Of a stretch of DNA of 64,000 nt, positions 45,778-54,240 are shown piece by piece. The translations under genes and the position numbers were made by a program. The stretch's first letter is position 1, and each line of letters begins with the position of its first letter. Below the pieces are notes generated by a model that was not told the DNA's origin, did no database searches, and saw only the letters and a list, made by a program, of their open reading frames with translations. Source of the stretch: Roseiarcus sp963807735 (GTDB lineage Bacteria; Pseudomonadota; Alphaproteobacteria; Rhizobiales; Beijerinckiaceae). The DNA is taken from assembly GCA_963807735.1 (NCBI GenBank), contig CAWEDI010000006.1, forward strand, positions 70,341 through 134,340, in the 5' to 3' direction.

Positions 45778-47588
45778 CTACGCTCGCGAAACTGAGCGTT
45801 GAACATTGCAGATTTCCTGCGTCGCAACGTTCGCCAAGTCCCCAAGCCGGTCGACGTCGGATTGTTGGAGGACCCGCGGGCGCGTGTCGAGCACGCACAA
45901 GGTCCCTACGCAGCTTCCGTCGTCAAGGAACAGCGGATAACCGGCGTAGAACCGGATTCGCGGCTCGTTGATGACGAGAGGATTGTCGGCGAATCTCTGA
46001 TCGAGCAGAGTGTCCTCTACAATCAACGGCCTTCGGCTATGGACCGCATGGGCGCACAAGGAAACGTCGCGCGAATCTTCTTTTGTCCGCATGCCCGCGG
46101 ACGAGAGGAACCATTGTCGATTTTCGTCGACCAGCGTGATCGTCGCCATCGGCGCGCTGAAACAGGCCGCGGCAAGACGGGTTATGCGATCGAATTTCTC
46201 TTCAGGCGCGGTATCCAAAAGTTTCAAGGCGCGAAGAGAGGCGAGGCGCGCGGGTTCATCCTCGGGGATCGGCGCTCTTATCCACCGGCAAGCCGCTCGC
46301 AAGACCCAAGCGCGTATCTTTGTCCGGGCGTAGCTGCTTGAAAACGGCGTCACCAGCCAGTCGGCCGCGCCGGCCGAAAGGGCGCTGGCGACGTCCTCCT
46401 TTTCGGAAACGATCACCAGCGGCGCCTGATTTCCCTCGGTCTCGCGGATCGCGCGGCACAGGCTGATCCCGTCTCGTCTGGCGGCGCAATGTTCGATCAT
46501 CACCACCGACGGCTTGCGTTCGGCGAGCAGCGCGCGCCCGGTCTCGACATCCGGAAAGAAGTCGACGCTGACGCCTTCGGCGCGAGCCGCGTCGGCGAGG
46601 GCTTTGCCGATGACGGGATCGACGATGCTCAGGATCGCGGAGCGATCGCCGAGGGCCGGCGCCAAGGAGTCCATGGCGCTGGACCGCCTTTCGATCGTCT
46701 CTGAGGCGCGATGGCCCCTCCGGGTCAAGGCGATCGGTCGGTTCTCCGCCGCGGCGAATATCTCCAGCGAAGACCCCGCCGCGGCGGAATTCGCCTTGAG
46801 GCGTTCGACGATGGCGTCCAGCTCGTCGTCGGCTCTGAGCGGGTCGTGGTGCGTCAGCGCGACCGCCTTGACGCCGGCGTGTTGCGCGAGCCTTACGACG
46901 AACTCGTGAGAGCTGTGCCCCCAGCCCAGCTTGGTTGGATATTCCTGGGCGGTGTACTGCGCGTCATGTATGAGCAGGTCGGCGCCCGCCACGAACTCGG
47001 CGTGTCGCTGATCCTGTCCGGTGAATTCCGCGTCGCCTTCCGCGACAGCGCGCGAAAAAGGCTCGTGATCCGAGCAATACGCGACCGTTACGCCATCGGC
47101 CTCCAATCGATAGCCGAGAGTCTAGAGCGGGATGATTCAGATATTGCGTCGTCACCTTGATGTCGTCGATTTCGAAGACGCCTTCCAAGAGGTCGTGGTA
47201 GCGGATCGTCGCGCCAAATTGATCGGGCGCGATCGGGAAATATGTGTGCTGCATTTGTCCCGCGAGAAGTCTCGCGCAAGGACTGATCCAGTCCCTTCGG
47301 CCCATAGAGGCTCCATTGGTTTCCCGGCTTGAAAAACGGCGCGAAAAACGGAATCCCCTGGATGTGATCCCAATGCGTGTGACCAATCAGCACGTGCCCG
47401 ACCAGACCTTTGCCGGCGCTGGATAGAAGCTTTTGGCCGAGACCGTGCAGCCCGGTTCCGCAATCAATGACGACAAGGGTCCCGCGCGCCGAGCGAACCT
47501 CGAGACACGATGTATTCCCGCCGTATCGCAGGGTGGTGGGACCCGGTTTGGGAATCGACCCGCGCGTGCCCCAAAACTGAACGTTCAT
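45778..47588 (-). CDS. MBL-fold hydrolase fused to receiver-like and GAF domains (two frameshifts)
   Basis: This gene joins three modules. The first is a metallo-beta-lactamase-fold hydrolase: MNVQFWGTRGSIPKPGPTTL, YGGNTSCLEV, then the zinc motif GHTHWDHIQGIPFF, later AYCSDHEPFS and LLIHDAQYTAQE. The second is a receiver-like part (ILSIVDPVIGKALADAARA, KPSVVMIEHCAARRDGISLC, PLVIVSEKEDVASALSAGA) without a clear phosphorylatable aspartate. The third is a C-terminal GAF domain (EKFDRITRLAAACF, ATITLVDENRQWFLSSAG, YAGYPLFLDDGSCVGTLCVL). One surplus base near 47267 and another at 47122 break the first module; removing both gives one reading frame of about 600 residues. The role is unknown, perhaps a signal-regulated hydrolase. 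Confidence 0.75.
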
Positions 47589-47696
47589 CGCATCCTTTGC
47601 TTGGGCTTTCCGGCGTCGACAGGGTCGGACCTATCTTCAAACGTGCACAAAACACCGACGGGTTGGCGACAGCCGAACAGGATTTTCTCGTGGCCG

Positions 47697-49619
47697 CTAG
47701 ATCTCGAACTCGACGCCGATTTCCATCACTTGCGCGCCGGGAATCCTGAAATAGGCGCCGGGCCGCTGGGCGTTGTGGTGCAGAAAGGCGAAAATCGCCT
47801 CGCGCCAGCGCGACAGGCCCGCACGCTTCCCCGAAGCGACGATCGTCTCGTGCCCCGTGTAGTAGATCGCCTTGCTGAGATCGAGTTTAGGCAGCCTGCC
47901 GAGCGTCATCGCCTCGTTCAATTCTTGCGGAACGTTGGGCTCCTCCATGAACCCGAAACACAATTCCACGCGATCGACGCCTTCCGCGAGCGGTCGGACC
48001 AAGACTCGCCCGTCCTCATGCGTGCGCGGAACCTCGGTCGTCGACACCGCGACAAGCAGCACGTGCTCCTGCAGCACGCGGTTGCACTTGACGTTATGCG
48101 AGAGCGCCAGCGGGACGCCCTTCGCCATGCGACCGAGCACGATCGCCACGCCCGGAATGCGATGCGGCGGGTTCGTGCGCAACCGTTCCAGGAACGCGTC
48201 GGTGCGCTCGCGGACTTCCACGCGGGCGGCGTCCATCAACTCTTCGCCTTTTCGCCACGTCAGCATGAGGAACGAAATCACGAACGCGATAAGCAGCGGG
48301 AACCAGCCGCCATCAAACAATTTGGTCGAGGTCGAGGCGAAGAACAGCATGTCGAGCACGAGCAGACTGCCGTTCACTCCATAGACGACGTACGGATTGT
48401 ATTTCCAGTGCAGCGCGACAAACGTCGCCATCAGCGTCGTGATGACCATCAGCAGCGAGACGGCGATCCCGAAGGCGCCGGCCAGCGCATCGGAGGAACC
48501 GAAACCGATCACCGCGGCGAGCGTCCCCGCCGCCAACGCCCAGTTGACGAACGGCACGTAGATCTGCCCGATCTCGCGGTCCTCGGTGTGCACCACTTTC
48601 ATGCGCGGCAGGAAGCCGAGGCTGATCGCCTGCTGCGTCATCGAAAAGGCGCCGGAGATGATCGACTGCGAGGCGATCACGGTCGCCACCGTCGCCAACA
48701 GGATGAGCGGATAATGCGACCAGGCCGGCGCCAAAGCGTAGAAGGGGCTGTCGACCACTTCAGGAACGTTCGGCTCCGCCAGCAGCAGTCCGCCTTGGCC
48801 AAAATAGTTCAAGGTCAAGGCAGGCAACGCCACGCCAAACCAAGCGGCGCGAATCGGCAGCGGCCCGAAATGTCCCATATCGGCGTAAAACGCCTCGCCG
48901 CCGGTGACCGCTAGAAACGCGCCGCCAATGACGACGAAGGCCAACCCGCCGGCGTGCCACAGGTAGGTGACCGCGTAGACGGGGCTCAACGCCACAAGCA
49001 CAGCGGGCGATCTCACGATGCCGACGACGCCGAGCGCGCCGATGATGAAGAACCAAACCAGCATGACGGGGCCAAACAGGCCGCCGATCCAGGACGTCCC
49101 GTTGCGCTGAATGACGAATAGCAAGGCGAGGATGACCACGGTCGCCGGCACGACAAAGTGCTCAAGCCGCGGCGCATAGATCTTCAGCCCTTCGATCGCG
49201 CTCAGGACGGAAATCGCCGGCGTTATCGTGCCGTCGCCGTAGAGCAGCGTCGCGCCGACGAGGCCGACGATCACCAAGGCGGCGCGCCACTTGTTGCGTT
49301 TGGCGCGACGTGGGCTGACCAGGGCGAGCAGCGCCAGGATTCCCCCCTCGCCGTGGTTGTCCGCGCGCATGATCAGGATTGCGTATTTGATCGAAATGAC
49401 GATGATGAGCGACCAGAAGATCAGCGAGACGATGCCGAGCACCGCCTCCGGAGTCACCTGCCCGTCGGGACTGGCCGATTTCACGGCGACGTTGAGCGTA
49501 TAAAGCGGGCTGGTGCCGATGTCGCCGAACACCACGCCCATGCAAGCCAGCGCGGCCCCGGTCAAGCCCGGTCGAACTTGCGATTCCCCCACCGCGACAG
49601 GCCTCGCCGACGCTGTCAT
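47697..49619 (-). CDS. kup: low-affinity potassium uptake protein Kup
   Basis: Kup imports potassium with protons across the inner membrane. The 640-residue product starts at the ATG at 49619 and has about twelve hydrophobic segments. Diagnostic parts are GVVFGDIGTSPLYTLNVAVK near the start, IMRADNHGEGGILALLALV, LLYGDGTITPAISVLSAIEG, GGEAFYADMGHFGPLPIRAA and LNYFGQGGLLLA. The soluble C-terminal part ends in RIPGAQVMEIGVEFEI. Rhizobial genomes often have several copies; this one is a single transcription unit. Confidence 0.95.
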   Translation of the reverse strand: MTASARPVAVGESQVRPGLTGAALACMGVVFGDIGTSPLYTLNVAVKSASPDGQVTPEAVLGIVSLIFWSLIIVISIKYAILIMRADNHGEGGILALLALVSPRRAKRNKWRAALVIVGLVGATLLYGDGTITPAISVLSAIEGLKIYAPRLEHFVVPATVVILALLFVIQRNGTSWIGGLFGPVMLVWFFIIGALGVVGIVRSPAVLVALSPVYAVTYLWHAGGLAFVVIGGAFLAVTGGEAFYADMGHFGPLPIRAAWFGVALPALTLNYFGQGGLLLAEPNVPEVVDSPFYALAPAWSHYPLILLATVATVIASQSIISGAFSMTQQAISLGFLPRMKVVHTEDREIGQIYVPFVNWALAAGTLAAVIGFGSSDALAGAFGIAVSLLMVITTLMATFVALHWKYNPYVVYGVNGSLLVLDMLFFASTSTKLFDGGWFPLLIAFVISFLMLTWRKGEELMDAARVEVRERTDAFLERLRTNPPHRIPGVAIVLGRMAKGVPLALSHNVKCNRVLQEHVLLVAVSTTEVPRTHEDGRVLVRPLAEGVDRVELCFGFMEEPNVPQELNEAMTLGRLPKLDLSKAIYYTGHETIVASGKRAGLSRWREAIFAFLHHNAQRPGAYFRIPGAQVMEIGVEFEI

Positions 49620-49937
49620 CTCGCGCGCCTCTTGGTCAGCCGCTCCGAGCAAGCGCCGGCACGCTAACCCACAGCGGTGCGCGCGTAAATGGGGGATCGC
49701 CACGGCGGATGGACGCCGTTGGGGGCTGAGTTAGCGGCGCCCCGAACCGCTCTCCGTCGTTGCGAACCCACGTCTCTGTTTCGGGCTGTCAAACGGCCGC
49801 GGTAATACGGACATTCCCGCCGGACTGGCGCCGAGCCCGGCCAAGGGCGCTCTCGACGACCCCGCCAAGCATCGAAAGCAACTGGCGCCGCAATAGCAAT
49901 AAAATCAAAAAATTATTGGTGGTGCGCGCAGTTCTAG
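49620..49937. other. intergenic region upstream of kup, up to the IS5-family element
   Basis: About 318 bases hold the kup promoter region and then DNA leading to the insertion site. No gene or clear repeat is seen. Confidence 0.5.
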
Positions 49938-50782
49938 GGGGTGTCCTCATTTAAGCCAAGCCAGAGCGCAGACCAAATGAAGGCCGGCGAGAAAGTTGCG
50001 AGCGGTTTTTTCATAGCGCGTGGCGACGCCTCGAAACTGTTTGATATACTGGAAGAAACGTTCGATCAGGTTGCGTTCTGCGTATAGGGCGTAGTCGCAA
50101 TCGCGTTTGATTTTACGATTGGCCTTGGGAGGGAATGACGGCTTCAATCTCTCGACGTTCAAGGCTCGCGATGAAGCCATCCGAGTCGTAGCCCTTGTCA
50201 GCGAGGACCGCGTCTGGCGCCACGTTAGCGATAAGCGTCTCGGCTTGAGTGATGTCGTGAGCTTGTCCACCGGTGAGGCTCAGCGCCAACGGGTTGCCCA
50301 AGGCGTCAACGACGACATGAATTTTGGTGGTCAACCCGCCGCGCGAGCGACCTATGGCTTGGTCGAGACCCCCTTTTTTCGAGCCCCGGCGCTGTGCTGG
50401 TGGGCTCTGACGATGGTCGCGTCGATCATGGCGTATTCGTTGTCGGGGTCATCGGCCAAAACCTTGAAAAGATTCTCCCATACGCCCCTCTTGGCCCAAC
50501 GCGAGAAGCGGGTGTGAATATTCTTCCAAGGGCCGAAGCGTTCCGGCAAATCGCGCCACGGCGCTCCCGAACGGAACTTCCAAATAACCGCGTCAACGAA
50601 AAGCCGGTTGCCTCGTTCACTGTCGCGACCAACGTAGCCGGGGCGACCCGGCAGCAATTGCTCGATGCGAGCAAACTGATCGTCGCGCAGTCCGTAGCGC
50701 TTCATCCAAAAGCCCCCAGTAGGAAGGCTCCTCATGAATCACGCTTTTCCTGATTTGCGAATCCCCTAAATGAGGACACCCC
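49938..50782 (-). mobile_element. IS5-family insertion sequence (IS427-like)
   Basis: The 845-base element has inverted ends: GGGGTGTCCTCATTTA on the left and its complement TAAATGAGGACACCCC on the right. It is flanked by the direct repeat CTAG (49934-49937 and 50783-50786), a target duplication typical of this group. It carries one split DDE transposase gene on the minus strand. The target site lies between kup and a stretch of older insertion remnants. Confidence 0.9.
49947..50705 (-). CDS. IS5-family transposase, two frames plus an extra shift
   Basis: The DDE transposase is encoded in two overlapping frames. The first part starts at the ATG at 50705 (MKRYGLRDDQFARIEQLLPG, GAPWRDLPERFGPWKNIHTR, YAMIDATIVRAHQHSAG) and reaches the slippery run AAAAAAGG at 50371-50378, where a -1 shift leads to GGLTTKIHVVVDALGNPL and VLADKGYDSDGF. 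A programmed shift at this place is usual for IS427-like elements. A second break near 50130 separates EAVIPS from PKANRKIKRDCDYALYAERN, LIERFFQYIKQFRGVATRYE. It fits one surplus base and would inactivate the enzyme unless it is a sequence error. Confidence 0.85.
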
Positions 50783-50809
50783 CTAGCAAACCGGTCTCCG
50801 CAAGCAAAA

Positions 50810-50938
50810 TTCCCTGGTAACAGGGAAAATGCAGGGATTTTCGAGGCAAAACAGCTGCTTTGAGCAACGAAACGTCATGGATAGATACGCTATTTCAGTG
50901 GGTTAAGCGCGAAGTTCCCTGCGTTTTCTAACAGGGAA
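50810..50938. repeat. paired TTCCCTG...CAGGGAA hairpins
   Basis: TTCCCTG (50810-50816) and CAGGGAA (50821-50827) form a hairpin with a GTAA loop. TTCCCTG (50915-50921) and CAGGGAA (50932-50938) form a second one. Similar hairpin-rich sequence next to insertion elements is common in soil Hyphomicrobiales. No coding function is apparent. Confidence 0.5.
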
Positions 50939-50949
50939 TTTGTTTCAAG

Positions 50950-51252
50950 GAAGCCCGGCCGAAAGCGCTGGGCGGCGACCGCCGCTCGCAGCGCATCGAG
51001 GCTTGCCACGACGCCGTCATGGCGGCGCTCGGCCGCGACAAGGACGCCACCATCAAGGAAGTGCGCCAAAAGCTGGGCGCGCAGGGTCTGGTCTTCGGCT
51101 TCGGCACGATCCAGCGCTTCTTCGCCCGGCACGCGATCACGCGCAAAAAAAGACGGCGCACGCCTCGGAGCAGGATCGTCCCGACGTCGCGGAGCGGCGC
51201 AAAGCTTGGTTCGAGGGGCAACTTGACCTTGATCCCGAGCGCTTGATCTTGG
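50950..51252 (+). pseudogene. IS630-family transposase, N-terminal remnant
   Basis: The frame EARPKALGGDRRSQRIEACH, ATIKEVRQKLGAQGLVFGFG and TIQRFFARHAITRKK is the helix-turn-helix N-terminus of IS630 transposases. At an A7 run it shifts to KTAHASEQDRPDVAERRKAW and FEGQLDLDPERLIL, as in IS630 elements where the A run is a programmed shift site. Just where the first catalytic motif (I-D-E-T) should follow, similarity stops at about 51252. The remnant lacks the start and all catalytic residues except by inference. Confidence 0.7.
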
Positions 51253-51463
51253 ATCGAGGCCGGTTTCAGCAACACAACAATATGCACAAGCAGCCCGAGA
51301 TTGTCGCCTATTGCGCGACGTATCGCGTGGGCGACGGCCGCAGTCTCCTCGTCCCCGCACGCGCTGCGTTGAATTTCTTGCAAAACGACGAGCTGTTCGC
51401 GCCCCTCAACGTGAGCATGGCTCAGGCTACGTTGATTTCAAGTCCGAAGCTACGCCGGCGTGG

Positions 51464-51640
51464 AGTTCGCTGGGTCGGGCTCGGATATTGTCGGCGATTG
51501 AAGCGCCGGGCGCTGTGGTTGCAAAGGTAGCTCGGCGCGAGGACGTTTGCACGAGCCTGGTCTACAAATGGCGGCTTGCTGCCCGCAAAAGGGCGCAGCG
51601 GGTCGAGTTCAATCCCGCCATCGTTTGGGAGTTGCTGCTC
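51464..51640 (+). pseudogene. IS66 OrfA-like remnant
   Basis: RARILSAIEAPGAVVAKVAR followed by REDVCTSLVYKWRLAARK matches the helix-turn-helix part of IS66 OrfA (TnpA) proteins (compare ARxxxVxxxLxYxWRxxA). The open frame around it is short and has no OrfB or TnpC behind it, so it is a fragment. It differs from the OrfA of the complete IS66 element at 61506. Confidence 0.6.
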
Positions 51641-52144
51641 AGAGATAAAGCAGTTCCTGCCACACGGTCGTGTAACGGGGCCTGATGAATTCCCGCCGCA
51701 ATGTACGGCCGTGGCGCTCGCCGGACGTGCCGAAACCGACCGTCCCGCGCCGTTCCTCGACAGCCCAACGCGTCGAGATATCTCTCGGATCGAGAAATGG
51801 TCTCGACAACGCCAGCGCCCGGATGACGCTCAATAACTCCATGTCAACCACTCCGTCGCCGCCCGGCCAGACCAAGGGGGTGAGGTTCGAACATGGGTAA
51901 GTTCTCGGTGGAGGCGGGAATTTTGAGTGAGATCGCCAATTCGCCGCCTCAAAAGTCGGCGCATTGTCGTACTGAGACGGAAAGAACGACGAGCTGTTAC
52001 GGTCCGTATCTATACAGCAAACTAAACGCGTACGTCGTGTCGGCGCTAGCCAACCTTGTCTCGTATAGACGCCATTGTGGTGACCTCCATACCCGAACTG
52101 GCCGAATCCCTGAGTTGAACGCTGTATCGCGCAGCGCGTGTGCC

Positions 52145-52444
52145 TCAAAGAAGCTTCATGCATTCGCGCATGAAAATTATATGTTTGAAGCCGCGCAGGT
52201 GGAACTCTCGTGCGCCCGCGCGGCAGGCCGGCCACCTATAGCGCACAGCGCCATGCAGGACCGCGTGCTGCACAGCGCGATCTGCGGCGCGCGCCGCAGC
52301 CGCGCCCGCCGCAGCGGCAATACGGTCTTCAAGCCGGGTTTGCGACATTACCGGCGCCGAGACCGCTAGAAGTTCGGTCAACACGACGCAGCAGCCGATC
52401 ATCAGGCGTAAGTTCGAGACATTGCGGAAATCTGCAACCAACAT
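52145..52444 (-). CDS. hypothetical small exported protein
   Basis: A 99-residue frame starts at the ATG at 52444 with a strong ribosome-binding site (AAGGAG seven bases upstream). The N-terminus looks like a signal peptide (LRLMIGCCVVLTELLAVSAP, then VMSQ), followed by an alanine-rich helix (RIAAAAGAAAARAADRAV) and a basic tail. No family is recognised. The site in front of the start is the main support. Lying among insertion remnants, it could also be a fragment. Confidence 0.4.
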   Translation of the reverse strand: MLVADFRNVSNLRLMIGCCVVLTELLAVSAPVMSQTRLEDRIAAAAGAAAARAADRAVQHAVLHGAVRYRWPACRAGAREFHLRGFKHIIFMRECMKLL

Positions 52445-52997
52445 GGATTTCTCCTTACACGTCGCCCAGCGGCGAATGAAAATTATCACTAAGGTGAGTG
52501 ACAAAATCAAGATCGAGGATGCACGCCGAATGCTGGCGACAGGCAAGTCACCGGGTGTCGACGGGCGCCGTTCAGCCGCGATGCGGGGAGACAAGCGAGA
52601 TTCGCGTAGAAGTGTGCTGAGACAACCGTATCCAATCGAAACCGGGGTCGACTATCCCGCTCAGGCCAGCGATGCTTGGGCCGGCGATGGTGCGACTCCA
52701 CGTCTTGCCCCTCACGGACGAGGACATCGCATCCCTTCGCAAGCCGCTTACAGGCTCCGTCCACGAGGCGGGACTATCCATCAGGCATCGCGCGGCCGCC
52801 GCGAGCCCGCCTTGTCCCAGCTTTGCCTCTGTATGCGATCGACTTGCTCGACGAAGCGAACTAATTATAATTATCGCAGCGGCTGGTGAGAAGATGGCCT
52901 TGAGGCCCTTTCGGATCGCTGCAGCTGAGGCGGACGAGTTCGCACGAGGGGGGCTTCGTGTATAATTTTATCAACTATCTAGGCAGCCGCAAAGGCG
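52445..52997. other. intergenic region before the RND efflux genes
   Basis: These 553 bases have no gene I can support. Short plus-strand frames exist, among them KIKIEDARRMLATGKSPG, which faintly recalls the helix-turn-helix of serine recombinases, too weak to call. The promoter of the efflux genes should lie near the right end. Confidence 0.4.
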
Positions 52998-54227
52998 GTG
53001 GCCGTTCGTCTCGGGATCTTTAGAGTGTCCAAGATCTTCGGCTTCTTCCGACGTTTCGGCGAGGGATTTGCTGGCGTCGTGCGGGTTGCGTCGCTCGCCG
53101 CCGCCGGCTTAAGCTTGGCCGCCTGCAAGGACACGCGTAACACTTACGCGCCGCCGCCGCCGCCGAGGGTTGATGTCGCGCAGCCGCTGCGCAAGCCGAT
53201 AGCGAACTTTTTCGAGCTGACCGGCAACACGGCTCCGGTGAAGTCAGTCGATCTCATGGCGCGGGTACAGGGGTTCCTGACCTCGATCGACTATGCCGAC
53301 GGAACCGGCGTCAAACAGGGAACGCAGCTTTTCACGGTCGAGAAGGACACTTACCAGGCGCAGCTTGATCAGGCGCAGGCCAATCTCGCCTCAGCCAAGG
53401 CGGCCCAGGCCAATGCGAAGACGAACTTCGACCGCGCCGCGACGCTGGTGAAGAAGGAGGCAGAAACGCAGGCGAATCTGGACACCGCCCGCACAACCTA
53501 CGACCAGCAAGCCGCGACCACCCTATCGGCGCAGGCGAGCCTGGAGATCGCGACGATCAATCTCGGCTATGCGACGATCTCCGCCCCGTTTGACGGGGTC
53601 GTGACCAACCATCTCGCCGACGTCGGCGCGCTCGTCGGCGTCTCGGGACCAACGAAGCTCGCAACGATCATGCAACTCAATCCTATCTACGCCAATTTCA
53701 ACGTCAGCGAGGCCCAGGTTCTTCGGGTGCGGGAAAACTTCGCCGCGCGCAACCGGGCGTTGACTCCGGAAGATCTGCACAAGGTCCCGGTCGAGATCGG
53801 TTTGCAGGGCGAGGACGGATATCCCCATCATGGCCATATCGATTATGTCTCGCCGCTGATCGATTCCTCGACAGGAACGCTGGCGGTGCGCGCCGTGTTC
53901 GACAACCCGGAGCGGGTCTTGCTGCCGGGTTTTTTCGTGCGGGTGCGCGTCCCGGTCGGGGAGCCGAAAGAAAGCCTGCTGGTTCCCGACGTCGCGATCG
54001 GCGTCAACCAAGAGGGCAGCTATCTCCTTGTGCTCGGCAAGGACGACGTCGTCCAACAGAGAGCGGTGAAGACGGGGCAGCAGGTCGGGCGCCTGCGAGT
54101 CGTCGAGTCGGGTCTCGCCGCCGAGGACTGGGTGGTGACGGCCGGCATTCAATTCGCCACGCCCGGCGCCAAGGTCGAACCGACCAAGACGGCGGTCGCC
54201 GACAACGCCGGGTCGGCCACGCCTTGA
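52998..54227 (+). CDS. RND efflux periplasmic adaptor (MFP) lipoprotein
   Basis: The adaptor links an inner-membrane RND pump with an outer-membrane channel. The 409-residue product (GTG start) has a membrane-type start and a lipobox-like LSLAACKD near residues 39-46, then the family blocks: VDLMARVQGFLTSIDYADGT, the barrel-sandwich part LFTVEKDTYQAQLDQAQANL, an alpha-hairpin of about 80 residues, and ATISAPFDGVVTNHLADVGA. The end has LLPGFFVRVRVPVGEP and LLVPDVAIGVNQEGSYLLV. The pump gene follows after 13 bases. A second in-frame GTG about nine codons downstream is a possible start. Confidence 0.92.
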   Translation: MAVRLGIFRVSKIFGFFRRFGEGFAGVVRVASLAAAGLSLAACKDTRNTYAPPPPPRVDVAQPLRKPIANFFELTGNTAPVKSVDLMARVQGFLTSIDYADGTGVKQGTQLFTVEKDTYQAQLDQAQANLASAKAAQANAKTNFDRAATLVKKEAETQANLDTARTTYDQQAATTLSAQASLEIATINLGYATISAPFDGVVTNHLADVGALVGVSGPTKLATIMQLNPIYANFNVSEAQVLRVRENFAARNRALTPEDLHKVPVEIGLQGEDGYPHHGHIDYVSPLIDSSTGTLAVRAVFDNPERVLLPGFFVRVRVPVGEPKESLLVPDVAIGVNQEGSYLLVLGKDDVVQQRAVKTGQQVGRLRVVESGLAAEDWVVTAGIQFATPGAKVEPTKTAVADNAGSATP

Positions 54228-54240
54228 CGGAGCGCCGCTG

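Larger units (their letters stand above)
50787..52144. other. region of decayed insertion sequences
   Basis: This stretch carries no intact gene that I can support. It holds two copies of a TTCCCTG/CAGGGAA hairpin (50810-50938), an IS630-type transposase remnant (50950-51252) and an IS66 OrfA-like remnant (51464-51640). The part from 51650 to 52144 has short open frames on both strands without recognisable families. Confidence 0.6.

Noticed and set aside
50810..50938. Possible CRISPR-like repeat pair
   Set aside because: Only two copies of a seven-base palindrome exist, with no regular spacers and no cas genes. It is a hairpin pair, not an array.
51639..52235. Minus-strand frame of 198 residues in the insertion graveyard
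   Set aside because: No recognisable family. A sub-frame starts MELLSVIR, faintly like IS21 IstA, but similarity ends after about eight residues.
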